Assembly: GCA_013399875.1 (NCBI GenBank)
Contig: VXAZ01003270.1
Span: forward strand, 1,415,558 to 1,479,557
Length of the DNA stretch: 64,000 nucleotides
Reading direction: 5' to 3'
Origin: Gymnorhina tibicen
Taxonomy: Eukaryota > Chordata > Aves > Passeriformes > Artamidae
The notes beneath the pieces were generated by a model. The model ran no database searches. It worked only from the letters and a program-made list of their open reading frames with translations, and was not told where the DNA came from. The position numbers were made by a program, and so were the translations under genes. Positions 35,401-47,220 of this stretch are shown one piece after another. Position 1 is the first letter of the stretch. Each line of letters begins with the position of its first letter.

Positions 35401-38400
35401 AAACAACAGCTTCACGCCTCGCTTTGCCTGTCTTATGTTTTCTTCCTCTTCTGTGCTAGGACCTTGCTTTGAAATCCTGGATGGACTCCCAGTTTCTCAG
35501 ATCATGTTTCTGCTGCTGTGAGCAGTGCTTCTGGGTGCAGTTGCTTGGATCACTGAGTCCAAAGAATCTGAGATCTGGGAATAATGTCATCCTTCAAAAC
35601 ATTTAATCAGCAAGTCATTCCTCTCACCTATAGAAAATGCCATAAAGCTTATACAGTTCTTTGCTACTAATTCACAGACCACCAAGAACTGGCATACAAA
35701 TAAGTATTTAATGGAAACCAGAAGTTGCTTGTCCATAACATATGGTGTAGGTCACTGGGATTTCCAAGACATGGTGTTCTACCTGGAATATAAGGAGGGG
35801 CACACATTAATACCTGATACATTGTTGACTTAATTTTCCCATACACCAGAAGAGAGAATGAAGCTAACTAGCATTTGGATGAATAAGAAAGTAAGCCATA
35901 CTTTTGCCATGGATAAGTTCTGGTCACGGGTCGAATATGACTTCAGACAGTGTTTGCTGACAGTCAGCGGGAATTGTCATTGTCTTTTCTGGTCTTTGGG
36001 CAGTGTGATGGTTTAGGCCAAATTCAGGGAAACGTNTCAAGACCCCACCAGGGAGGTTTTACTTTTGGTTTTTAGTGTTTTCTTAGTGGGAACCAGGTGC
36101 TGCAGTAGCAGTACAGAAACCTCATAAAATCCCACATCAAGCTTTGCTTATCTAAATATGAAACACAACTCCTACTATGTGATACTTTCTGATCTACATT
36201 TTACCTGAAGCCTGCAGATAATTTGCAATGATGTGCTCAGTCTGCACACCAGCCACCCACGCTTACCTGCCCACTCCCTCGCACTGATCAGCAGAGGGAG
36301 AGAGGAAGGAGAGCTCCATTCTGCAGGGAGAAGCTCCAAGAAACTGGTCTGTTACTACTGAAATAATTGCTGCTTAGCACAAGCCTCCTTGTCCCAGATT
36401 TTCCTTAGAGTCCTCTTTTATTCCAGATCTGAGGTGCAGAACATCAGCTGTGTTGGATCAGCTGACGCACTCACGTTGTTTTTATAGAGCTTCACGTGAT
36501 CCTTGGGGTTTTCCTGTACCCCTGGTGTGTTCACTTTGTCTCTTGCTTAGCCTAGGAGGCTCCTTGAGGCACAGAGCGTATCTGGCTGCTTGCTGGGCTC
36601 CTTCCCTTCCTACCAGGAAGGGAGGGCTGTGAGAAGTTCTCTGCATGCCATGTTTCTGTGGTCCAGAGCCAGGCATGATCCACTCTCACAAACACAACAG
36701 TTGTGACAAACAGCAGGGACAAGTGCATTTCTTCTTGAAACTTGAGTCAGATTTTGCCTCTTCATATTTAGAGCTTTAAGCTGCGGACATCTGTGCCTTT
36801 TCTGACTGTATTTCACTTGAAATCAATAAGCAACCAATACAATTAATGTTTCCAGGGTGAAAATTCAACACAGGGAAGGGTTTTGGTTTTTTTTTGAAGC
36901 AAGAAAGTTCAGTGTTGGGATGGAAAGGCCTTGGGGAGCTAGAAAGTTTTGCAGCCCTTCCCAAAGGGTGTAAGGCTCTAAATTAATTTGGAGAGGTTCA
37001 TTAGTGAGACTGCTCTGCTGGTAACCTCAACGGCTTTATCCAGGTCTGCCAACAGCTAACAGACACCACCAGGAAAGCAGGATGGATGTTCAGCCAGTGG
37101 CCCAACAGGGCCATCAGCTGTCTGGAATGAACCATAAAGGCACCGCTGATACGGCATGTGGGTGGTCCAATACAACCAGAAGAGTAAATCATGAGACCAT
37201 TATACAAAGCAATTAGGATCCATTCAAACAAAATATGCTTTAATAAGGCCGGATTTGTATCTGCCAGTATGTGGAGCAAAGCTCGGATGACTCAAAGCCT
37301 CTAGGACCAGAACAGAGGAGCATCTCTCCAAAGCATGTAGCAAGAGGGGTTAAATGACCTTTGGATATTTAAGCAAGAGAATGGTGATTACAACAAGGAA
37401 GGTGATTTTACCTCTTCATACAGATTTGATAAGTACCATAAAACTCTATTCGAGTGAAATGTCAGCATTTTTAAAGGGCTTTTGAAAAAAATTGTAGAGG
37501 TGGCAAAAAGTACTAACATAAACAATGTGAGAGTAAGGAGAAATTCCTGCGAGGAGAATTATGTGAGTCTTGTGCTGCACAATTTATCAAGACGAAAATT
37601 GAGAGGCCACTCAGATTGGAATGGGTAAGGACCCTTGCCAAGAAAAATGGGGGGTCTCAGCTGGCTATTGTGCTCAACAGGACATGAAAAGACATGAAAA
37701 ACTGGAAATCTCTGTTCAGAAGAATGAAAAGGGATTCAAAATTCTCAAGGTGTGCTTTATCCAGATGTCAGTAACTGGCCTCAAAACAGAGGTCGTGAGG
37801 TGATTGCTCAGTGGCCTGGGACACGTGACAGACCAGACTATTTGAAAAAATGCTGGACAAGGCTTAAGCCCCATTAGCTGACCTTCACCTCAGAACCCGG
37901 CATCAGGTATTGCTCCATGCAGCGACAGGCGCTGCTGCAGTCTGCGGAAAGGGAGGAGAAGGTGCAGAGCAGGGTCAGATGGGCCCTCAGAAGAACAGCC
38001 CCACATCTGAGACCTACAGCGTCAGTTCTCCCAGTCTTGCAAATGCAAATAGAAAAGCCTGGGAAGCAATTAACAATGCTTTTTATTTTGGGTTTAATCC
38101 TTGAAAAAAATAATAAATATATTTTATATCAAGTAGCTAAAGGTGTTGCTTACCTGGCAAGGGGATGCATTACTCATGCTGTGGTGGAAAGGGAACCTCA
38201 GTAGCAAGGGCAGAAGGGGGATTTTTCTTCTGCCTGTGATGGGGAGCACAGGCATCTGTGACTTCTCCTCCAGTAGCCCTGTGCTGCTCTTCTGGACCAC
38301 TTCTAGCATAGTCTTATATTGACAAACCTCTCAAGCAATTGCTGGACAGAAATCAGATCATGAATGTAGATGGGGCTGTTGGTGTGACCTGAGTGGTACA

Positions 38401-41400
38401 ACAGGATTTTGAGGATCCTTCAGTGGAGAAAAACTAGATACCTAAGCTGATTCTGAGCTGGAATGTCCTTCCAGCACTGTCCTTGACCCAGCTGCCTCTG
38501 TATTATCCACTATTTATGGCAAGCAGACATGGGCCACTCTGTCTGAAGCAGAAATAAAGACCACTGTGTAAGGAAAGAAGTAAGAGTAAGAGCCACCTGC
38601 ATGGTGCCTTCTTTACCAGAGGGATCTGGGGCTTTGGAGGAGCACAAGGTGAAGTGCCTCTTGTTCAGGAAATGAGCCAGTCAGTGTAATCCATATGTTT
38701 TCATGTCTGAATGGCTCCTGTCCTTGACCCAGGAGTACAAGCTCAGTCCTTCATCTTGGTTTGTAGCTGTACCACTGAGCTTGGACTGGACAGTCCAAAG
38801 TGGATGGACAAGATGGTAACACTCTTCAGGTGCCAACATGTCTCCACCACGTTAACTCATTAACCTTCTAGGCTTGGGATATCTCTTTGACCAATCAGGC
38901 AATTGGCATAAACAAACTACTGCCTCAGAAGGTTTAGGAATAAACTCTTCTCACAGTCAATTCTTCTAATGGGATTTCTTACACCTTCTTCTGAAGCAGC
39001 TTAAGTTGTTCTTTCACTGTTGTTCCCTCATCTGTGCCAAAATCCCAAAGTGTGAGACACCAAGTATTCATACAAATGGCAAGCAGGACTACCCAAAATG
39101 GGTGATGCTAATGACCTACAGCCCCTTCTCACCTTTAAACTGCCATGTCAGTGACTGCTGCCTCTTCACTGCTGTCACCTCACTGCTGTCCCGAGGCTTT
39201 AGCAGAGGACCCAATGGAGGACGCAAGAGTACCACAATCACCTGAGTCAGTAGGATGAGGCACCCATCCAGACAGCCTCAGATCAAAGAGGATCCAGCAA
39301 AGGCCTCACATTTATTGTGCTTCCCCCCAGGGCTGCTGGACCACTGTGTTCATCCTGCAGGGTGAAAGAATGCACCAACCTCAAATCTTATTCCAAACAT
39401 TTCACCACTTAAATAGTCTTAAAACCAAATAGTAACAGCTAAGGGCCAAGCACCAGAGCTTCTGTGATGATTTAGCTGAAGGAATACCAGACATGTCACA
39501 GTATCTCTAACTGCAGTCTGCAAAAACATTGGCACTCTGTGCTCAGATCCTCAGTTTCTGTCCTCAGGTTGCCACAATATAATACACTCCTTTTTTTTCC
39601 AGTAGTGGAGAGATAAACCCTGTTTGTAAGGGTTGTTATTCCCATTTAGCTTTGCGCAATGGTGATGAAGCCAAGTGGAAGTGCACAGGGCTGCAAGCAG
39701 TCTTAATTCCGTGAGCCAAACCTGAACTCCATAAAACCAAACTTGGACCGGCAGTGTTTATGTAGGACAGCACGTGGTACTTCTGCTCTGGTGTGTGAGG
39801 TAAGCATCAATACTTCTCCGCTCTGTAGAGAGGAAATAGGAAATACTTTAACTGTATGCATCCTTACTTTAATTTCCTTTGTTTTTTGGATTATTATGTG
39901 TAGCCACAAAGTTTTACATTTGTTGCAGCCTGCTACTTCTAGCAGAGACCTAGGCTTTCAATGTTCTCCAAAAATTTCTTGAAGTATTTTGCTTTTCTAA
40001 TGGGTTTCACTTCCTGCAGATGAAATTTAAGCACATCTCTTCAGTGGCTTCACAGGGTCTCAGAACTGCATCTTGCTCCCTGTCTATATCTTGTTCCACC
40101 CCACAACTGCAAGGCTAGAGCCAGTACCCTGAGGTCAACACAGTTAATTACCTCTGGTGGAACTGGGATCAATATCTGTCCTTCATATTCGCTTTCCACT
40201 TTCTGTTGAAAAGTTCTTTATGGACTGCCAGGGTCTCTTCGCTGGTGGGCTGGCTTTAAAATGTTTCTCCTCTTGGTAGTAAACTGCCTTTTCCACTGTT
40301 TCCTCTGGTAATATCTAGATTTTGTAGGCCACCTTCATAGGTGGTCTAATTTAGGCCAGATGCTCACGCTTGTTAACAAATCCGTGATGATGTATAAAAG
40401 CTCTACATTTAGAAACATCTAATAGGGTATTTGAATAGTAAAAATTAAAAAGAAAAAAAAGAAAAGTAAAATGAAGCTCTATTCTATAAGCCTGTGCAAT
40501 GCCAGTAAAATAACTCAGGAAAAGGTGGCTTTTGCTGACTGCCGAAACCAGCATCAGGTTTTAGGTACAGGAAACTAGTGGGAAGTAATCCTGATAGTAA
40601 ATTGCCCCAAACACAGACCCCCAGCTGAATGCTATACAAGCTCAGAGGCGCTTTGAGATGCAGGCTCAACAAATCACTCCAAATTCGATTGTCATTTTCA
40701 TTGGGATAACACCTTAGGAAACCTAGGGAAACAGAGCGATGCATTTTTTCAATCCCATTTGAAGCATTCCAGCTGTAATCCTAAAACTCGTTTTCAGATA
40801 AGCAGTTGCTGACCTCAAGAAAATACTTACTGCAATTGCTGAAAACGCTGGGTAGTCTTCCTGAGTCTGCATCTCCTGGGATGATGGACTAAATCTGGCC
40901 TCAACCTTAATAAGGAAAGAGTTTGAGAATGCTGGCTGGCAAGCTCAGCTTTGCATACCTGTTGAGGCTAGCTGTCTAAAGAGACTGTTCCTCATGGTGG
41001 CACAGGAGGTGAGGTGCACAGCTGTTCAAGAAATGCACAAAATTCATTAAGTAGCAAATACTTCCTAAGCTATAACCCCCTAAGCCCCCAATACACACAC
41101 TTGGAAGGCAAAGGCTGACATTCTATGATACCAGAACTGAGACATTTCCCTAAACTGTCTTAAAATCTTGGAAAATTTGAGTTGCCCTTCATAACATGAA
41201 GTTTATTGTGAATGTACTTGAAAGAAGCCAGAAGAAGGGCAGAACACAGGGTCTCAGCCCACTTTAACATTTTAATGGTTTTTCCTTAAAAGACATGGAG
41301 ACTGAAACCCAAAATCTTGCTAAGGATATCCCAGGGTTTGAAATAGCTGAAATTCCTGAAAACTTTGCCAATTAATTCTTTCTTTCTAAAGTCAGGAAAT

Positions 41401-42297
41401 AAATCGCCAGCCTTAGAATCATCCTTTCTTACCTTACCCCACCTCAAATGGGGTAGTCTAAACTTTTATCTGGAAAAAGCAAGCAGCTGGTTTACAAGCA
41501 GACTTCTTTTTTTTTGCCACTGCTCTATCACTACTTGTGGAGAGCTAGAAACAAAACCAGAATACAACCATGAACTTAATTCAGGTTTCTCAGCTAAACA
41601 AAACAAAAGGATGAAAATATCACCTGGCTGGCTACTCAGCAGGGAGTCTCTGAGCTAACCTCCATGAGCTCTCAGCATATGCTTTTTCCTTAAAGTGGTC
41701 TTGAGCTGCCACAGATTGGAGTAGCACTATCTTAATTTACCCCAGATGGAGATCTTCATTTCCACTCCCCACTCCTTTTTCTCTTCTCTGCACCACAAAT
41801 TTTAACCAAGTCCAGATTCTGAGAGCCTCTGGCACCATTCCTGTAAGCCTGAAAAATTTACAATATTCAGAAGCTGCAGTAAACAGAAGCTGAAGATAGT
41901 GATGTTCACTGCTGATCCAGCGGGGATTCGCAAAATAGCAGGAGCCTTATGACAAAACCATGTGAGCACAAGCAGATGACTGTAACAGCACTGCATTCTG
42001 ATACTATCTATGATTTGTTAAATACCCAGTTGCCCAGATGGCTCACAGAACCAAAAATACATTTTGAAAAATGTACTGAATTTTGAAAAAACTATTAATT
42101 TTATTCATGTCATAATCAATTGCACTAATAATATATATACCTTTGATTTTTCCCTTCATCCTTCCAGGTCCTAGTAATTTACTGTACATATGGTACATTA
42201 CTGTTATTTTAACCAATGCTCTGTGTCAAATTAAGCTTGATATCATTCCCTCAACTTAAGTGATTTTGCTATCTGTGACCTGAAATGGTACAGGGAG
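35401..42297. other. Unique non-coding DNA, no gene recognised
   Basis: Almost 7 kb is without a recognised gene. An ambiguous base lies at 36036. A 10-bp tandem unit (GACATGAAAA twice) is at 37681-37700. An A-rich run is at 40438-40470. A weak resemblance to CR1 ('tttatcaagacgaaaattga', about 37583) could not be extended. Confidence 0.6.
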
Positions 42298-42362
42298 TAT
42301 AATAATGTATAATAATAGTATAATATATAGTATAATATAAATAAAATAATAGTATAATAATG
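42298..42362. repeat. AT-rich (TAATA)n-like microsatellite
   Basis: Irregular repeats of TATAATAATAG and TATAATATA fill this stretch. It is simple sequence, probably variable in length. Confidence 0.9.
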
Positions 42363-42585
42363 TGACTATTTTGTAACCTTTCAGCCCCGCATCTTCCATA
42401 ACCCTGAAATTATTCAAACTACATGACCAAAGTGCTACTATGCCTCATATCCTGAAGACTGAACATACACCTGAAGTCCAGTCCCCCTTGTGAAGGTCCT
42501 TTTCACACCTTTTAGCACAGAGCTGTAAATTTAAGCAGAGCTGTGGACTAACACTGATTAAATAGTGGTAACACTTCATGCCTTT

Positions 42586-42722
42586 ACAATGCTCTGCACT
42601 TCTAAAGCACTGCTTAAGCAATAATTAACTCAGTGCAGCATCAGGGTACAGGAGGTGGGTGGGTATTTGCTGTGATTACCTGACAGAAGGGGAAAGTGCA
42701 GCACTGGGGCTGAGTGAGCTGT
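42586..42722 (+). mobile_element. MIR-like (CORE-SINE) element, degraded
   Basis: The order of words follows a MIR-type amniote SINE: 'acaatgctctgcacttctaa' then 'agcactgcttaagcaataat' resembles the 'gctctgcacttctatagcac ... aattaa' start. 'aggtgggtgggtatttgctg' then 'tacctgacagaaggggaaag' resembles the 'ggtaagtattattatcccca ... cagatggggaaactgaggca' centre. Divergence is high and the 3' end is missing. Confidence 0.5.
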
Positions 42723-43239
42723 AGCAGTGCCCCCTGGTCCAGCTCCCTTGGGCAGGGTATGGTCTCACTGAGATGCTGAGCTGAGCCGTGTTTCAGTAGC
42801 ATTCCTTGGGAAGCAAGAAGAGCAAGCAGCCCCAGCAAAACCCTGTGAGGATGCAGCTCTCCACTGCCACCCAATTCAACTTGTGCATGACAAGGTGTTG
42901 GGCCAGCGCTCTCTTCTATGTGTTCTTCCTCCGGAAGACAAGGAAGGAGACTGTCCTCACTGAAAAGGAAAAGAAAAGGCACTGGATAGAGAAGGGATTC
43001 CTTCTGTCAGGATACCGGTACATAAAATATTGTGACACGATATAACTTGCTAACTTCTATTGATGGAATCACAGGTTGAGTTATAAGGGCTGTAATGCTC
43101 ATCCAAGAGATTCCCAGAAAGCATCAGAATGGCATTATACATGGCACTTTGACTCACAGGCTCAAACAATGGGAAAAACAGAACAGCACCTGGTTGGACA
43201 CGGATTAAACACTAGGAATGACAAATTTCAAATCCAAGG
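42723..43239. other. Non-coding DNA between two old retroposons
   Basis: An open frame at 42806-43045 (79 codons, basic) has no recognisable motif. 43066-43115 weakly resembles an inverted CR1 tail. No gene is called. Confidence 0.5.
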
Positions 43240-43900
43240 GTAACCAGGGAAACATCCTCAGACAAGATCCCACGAGACTTTCCTTGACTATCTGTTATTT
43301 AGCATTTTTGACTATGACATGGAAAAAAGACTTATTTAATAAAGTTGATAGCATAAATATATGCACAATAGCAACTAATGAGGACAATACATCACTGACA
43401 GAGTAAATATCTAACAACAAAGACTATTGGTTTCATATAAAAGCAGGGAATGCTAAGGAAAACAATGATTAAGGCCACGCGTGGGTAAATAACAACTCGC
43501 AGCCAAAAGCAAATGAAGCCAAAGTGATTGAACAAACATAAAAATGCTGAGTGCCTCACGCAGGTATTGAAACAGCAAAGTGTTGGCTACTCTCATGGGC
43601 AAACCTACAACACGATCCAATGTCTATAGGCTGGCATTTGGCACACTCAGAATAGAAAGAGTTAACAGTGAAAGGTTTAATCAACAGATTAGGTCACTAA
43701 TTGCTATGGAGAATTCTTTGTAAAAGGAAAATTTAAACTCAAGGCTCATGTTTTTCCACAGAAGTCATGCCTTAGGTGTGGTTGATTCATGGAAGTCACA
43801 GATTTAAATGTTCTGGCTTCAGTGAGTGACCAGAACTTTTAATACACCCTGTGTTATGCAAGAGATCAGACGCCTGATATAATTTCTAAACTTTGCAGAC
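43240..43900 (+). mobile_element. Ancient CR1/L3-type LINE, 3' half
   Basis: The plus strand follows CR1/L3 ORF2 and the 3' region in order. 'tagcatttttgactatgaca' (about 43301) matches the F-I-N-D-L-E block. 'atgaggacaatacatcactg' (about 43377) follows it. 'acaacacgatccaatg' (43607-43622) matches the T-R-S-N-G-like block. 'agagttaacagtgaaagg' (about 43659) matches the L-T-V-R segment. 'cctgtgttatgcaagagatc' (about 43848) is the 3' untranslated 'gtgttatacaggaggtcaga' signature. Coding capacity is destroyed. Divergence suggests insertion before the radiation of modern birds. Confidence 0.75.
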
Positions 43901-46838
43901 TCTTAACTGAGAAAACCAGCAGATGAGCGTTCTCCAGTTGTGTGAGCACTGGGTTTGTAACTGTATCCTGAACTGCAGCTAACTCCCCAGGTAAGGCCTG
44001 GCTGATAAAGTAATAACTCTTCCTTCTCAAAGCTCTTAAAAGCATGAAAAGTTAGAAATTCGGGGGATCCTGTGAACTAACGTGAGGTCGTTAGGGTAAA
44101 GATCCATTTTAAAAGTGGAATAAATTTCTTATTTTTCCATCTAAAAGTAAGAAGTGAGAGGAGTTGCAGACTGAGACAGCTTTATGAGGGTGTCTGCCAC
44201 AGGAGGTGCACATGTGAGCTGTGTGTCAAAGTTCCTCCATACCCGTTGACATCTAGAGACCTGATTCACATGGTGCAGGTATTTGGTACGTCCCAGGGTA
44301 TCCCGGTATCTCCTCCATCTTCTTCTCCAGAAGGTCTCGGGTCAAGCTCTAATCTACCCACCCTGTATGGATATCTTGATACTGCAAATCATCTCATATA
44401 GCACTACATGTCACGAGTAGGCAACCAAGTCTTACCCCAGCCAATGGAGACTAGAGACTGATTCATGTTTCCTGTAAGTAGCTGTCTGTATGTGCCCACC
44501 TGAATCTCTCTCTAGGCTCCATTGATTACAGGGATTAGGTCTTCCCTGATTACAGTGATGGTTCAGATGCTCAGCTCATGTAGTCGATATCTAAAAGCAG
44601 GTGTCTGAATCAGCAGCTGCACCCCACCCTCAAGGCTGAGTTTCATTGCCCATCATAAATATCTTGCGCCATGTGATGTGTCCCTGACTGTCCTGCCTGC
44701 TTTCCAGCCATCACTCATTGGGGCACTCATATCCACCAGCCTCATGCAGGTGTCTCACATGCCCTCAAGAGTCTCTAATGGCACAAAATGCTGGTTTCAG
44801 GTAACCTAATGATGTCTTAGTACTCAGTGTGAAGTAGTTGTTTAGGTCTTCTGGGCCACTGATGAAGAACAAGAAGTAAAATCAGAAGGTGGTTAATCCC
44901 ATCTGCTTTAGGCATCTTTTTTGGCATTACTTGTCTTACAGTACACCATTCTCACAATAAGCTATTGCTTTAATCTAATCCTGAACATTACATGCAAAAC
45001 CTTTTGTACAACTGCATTTTCCTCAATTCCTATACATGTCTTCTTGTCCAAGAACCCGCCTCACACTGACAGAACAAATTCGTATAGTCCAACAGTCAGC
45101 CAAATCAGTCAAATAGGAGTTGACATTTGAAACTTTCTTCCTTTTCCTTTTCAGCTGGTGGGAATAACTTGCTGAGCACACAAAAATGGATCCAAGCATC
45201 TTATAAAGGAGGTATGAAAAAGGGAAACTATTCAACAAAAGGCAAGCATTTGGGGAAATATCCATTTCTGTGGTTAAGCCAAAGCCCTCACTTAAAAGCA
45301 ACAAGATACAAGAAATAATCCTTCAGCAAAACAAAATGGAAAAGGAGCCCTATAGCAGATTCCTTCACCTCACGATGGGCCTTCATGCAGAGACTTCCCA
45401 GTGCTCCAGATGCCTCTGAGTCATGCCCAGCATGCCATGGGCAGAAGGTGAAGGCATGGCAGTGCCATACTGGCCCAGGAGCCATCCAGTCCATTAGCAC
45501 AGCTAGTCATCATCCAGATCATTCCGACCCCCATCCAGGGCTGGGCTGGGTGTGCTGAGCCGACACACTGCTGAAGCCTTCACTAGCTCATTTCAGAGCA
45601 CAGACGTGCCCTATGCATTCAGTCCTGGCCCTAGCACACAGAAATAATGCTGACAGCAGTTCCATGGCCCTCTGCCAAGAGTTATATCATTCCATTCTTT
45701 TTAATAGGAAATGTATGTCTTTCTTCATTTACTTTACATCTTGGCATCCAAGATTTTAGAGCTCCTCACTTTGATTGCAAGCTTCCTCTTCAACTTTAAG
45801 AATCAGACATTCTCTTAAATGCAATGGTTGATAATAATGCAAGATCACTTGTCTCCTGAACAAAAAGCTTTAATGCTTTAAGACAGCAGATACGCAAGAA
45901 TAACCAGCAGATTGAGCTCTGTCTGCCAAGCACCCACTGGTGTCAATGTAGAGGAGGGATTAGGAGAACTGAGTCCACAGTCCCGAACCTAGGCATGGGC
46001 TCCATGTAAACAGCATGTCCATCTGCAATTCTCCTGTCCTCTGTTACCTCTTGAGCTAATGATAAATCAAACCTGTTTCGGCTTTAAACATTTCTAAAGA
46101 TATTACACGCTAGCAGGCTCCTGCTGGAAATGACAACATTTACACTACTTATTTTCTAAGGTACTGTGTGAGTGTCTAAGTACTTGAAACAGATACACAT
46201 AGTTATGGAAGAGAAAGAGAGAAATAAAATTTCCCTCCTGCCCTGTCGCTTGAGACTAGTTTTTCATGATTAGCAAAACAAGGTCATGATGAACTACGAA
46301 ATGCAATGATTGGGACTCTGATAATCTGTATGCTGAAAGGTGCACACAAAGCTATAAATACAGAACGGGAGAAACCAGCGATCTCAGCAAGGCAATTGCC
46401 AGTAGGTGAACTAATGAAGCAGACACAATATTAACATCACTTCTGCAGTCCCGTCTGAGTGCTGGTAGAAATAGGAAAGGCCATTATCACACTGACATCA
46501 TCTTAGTCCTCGCAAGCACACTTCTAGAGAAAAATAAGCCAGAAGGGTCTGCCAAACTTAATGGATCTTTGTTCAGGAGTCTTTTTGGTGTTTAGATGAA
46601 CTGCTTTCTAAATTATGGGAGTTAAAAGTGGGTAATTCTGTGAACACGGCTCTGAGGAGCCTTTCAAACCTGTGCTCAGACACTACTTGAAATCCACTCC
46701 ACCTGCAGCGCAAGGCACAGCGTAAAGGTTTTACTGCACAAATGCTTGATGCCATGTATCGTACATGGCAGAGACATGCTTGGATCCAAAGTCTCAGTAA
46801 ATACGTGGAAACTCTTGGTTAACACAGTAACCAAGACC
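43901..46838. other. Unique non-coding DNA, no gene recognised
   Basis: No gene or repeat is recognised. 46255-46480 is an AT-leaning unique block of possible regulatory character, listed among the findings. Confidence 0.6.
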
Positions 46839-47220
46839 ACTCCTATGAGGAGCAGCTGAGGGAGCTGGGGGTGTTAAGCCTGGAGAAAAGGAGGCTCAGG
46901 GGGACCTTACTGCTCTCTGCAACTGCCTGAAAGGAGGTCTGGGTCAGTCTCTTCTCCCAGGTAACAAATGACAGGACAAGAGGAAATGGCCTCAAGTTCT
47001 GCCAGGGGAGGCTTAGATTAGATACTAGGAAAAACTTCTTCACTGAAAGGATGGTCAGACATCAAAACAGGCTGCTCAGATAAGTGGTGGAATTGCCATG
47101 CCTGGAAGTATTCAAAAGGATGTGGCATTTAAGGACATGGTTTAGTGGTGAGCATGGTGGTGCTGGGTTAACGGTTGGACTTGAACTTCATGGTATTTTC
47201 CAACATTAATGATTCTATGA
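46839..47220 (+). mobile_element. CR1 LINE 3' end, sense orientation
   Basis: The copy begins in the ORF2 C-terminal region ('tcctatgaggagcagctgag', 'ggagctgggggtgttaagcc', 'tggagaaaaggaggctcagg'). It passes the [13 protein letters not shown] segment near 47010-47045 and ends in 'taatgattctatga'. Insertions, deletions and a stop shortly after the Leu-Arg-Gly-Thr-Leu-Leu stretch break the frame. The minus-strand frame at 46843-47043 is the antisense of this element, a common source of spurious hypothetical proteins. Confidence 0.97.

Noticed and set aside
36004..36060. TGTGATGGTTTAGG, reminiscent of an avian retroviral LTR start
   Set aside because: No matching 3' end, polyadenylation arrangement or target-site duplication was found downstream. 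The ambiguous base at 36036 adds uncertainty.
37120..37260. Reverse complement resembles 56920-57010
   Set aside because: Identity is only about 60% over 56 bases of AT-rich text by hand alignment, which is within chance.
37560..37640. CR1/L3-like words (tttatcaagacgaaaattga)
   Set aside because: Similarity could not be extended to either side in the expected order.
41119..41130. ATTCTATGATA, like a CR1 octamer tail
   Set aside because: The sequence before it shows no CR1 3' region, so the octamer match stands alone.
43066..43115. Possible inverted CR1 tail (gaatcacaggttgagtta)
   Set aside because: The match needs gaps and is too short to separate from chance.
46843..47043. Minus-strand frame rich in Leu/Ser/Pro
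   Set aside because: It is the antisense of a CR1 3' end, a well-known source of spurious bird hypothetical proteins.
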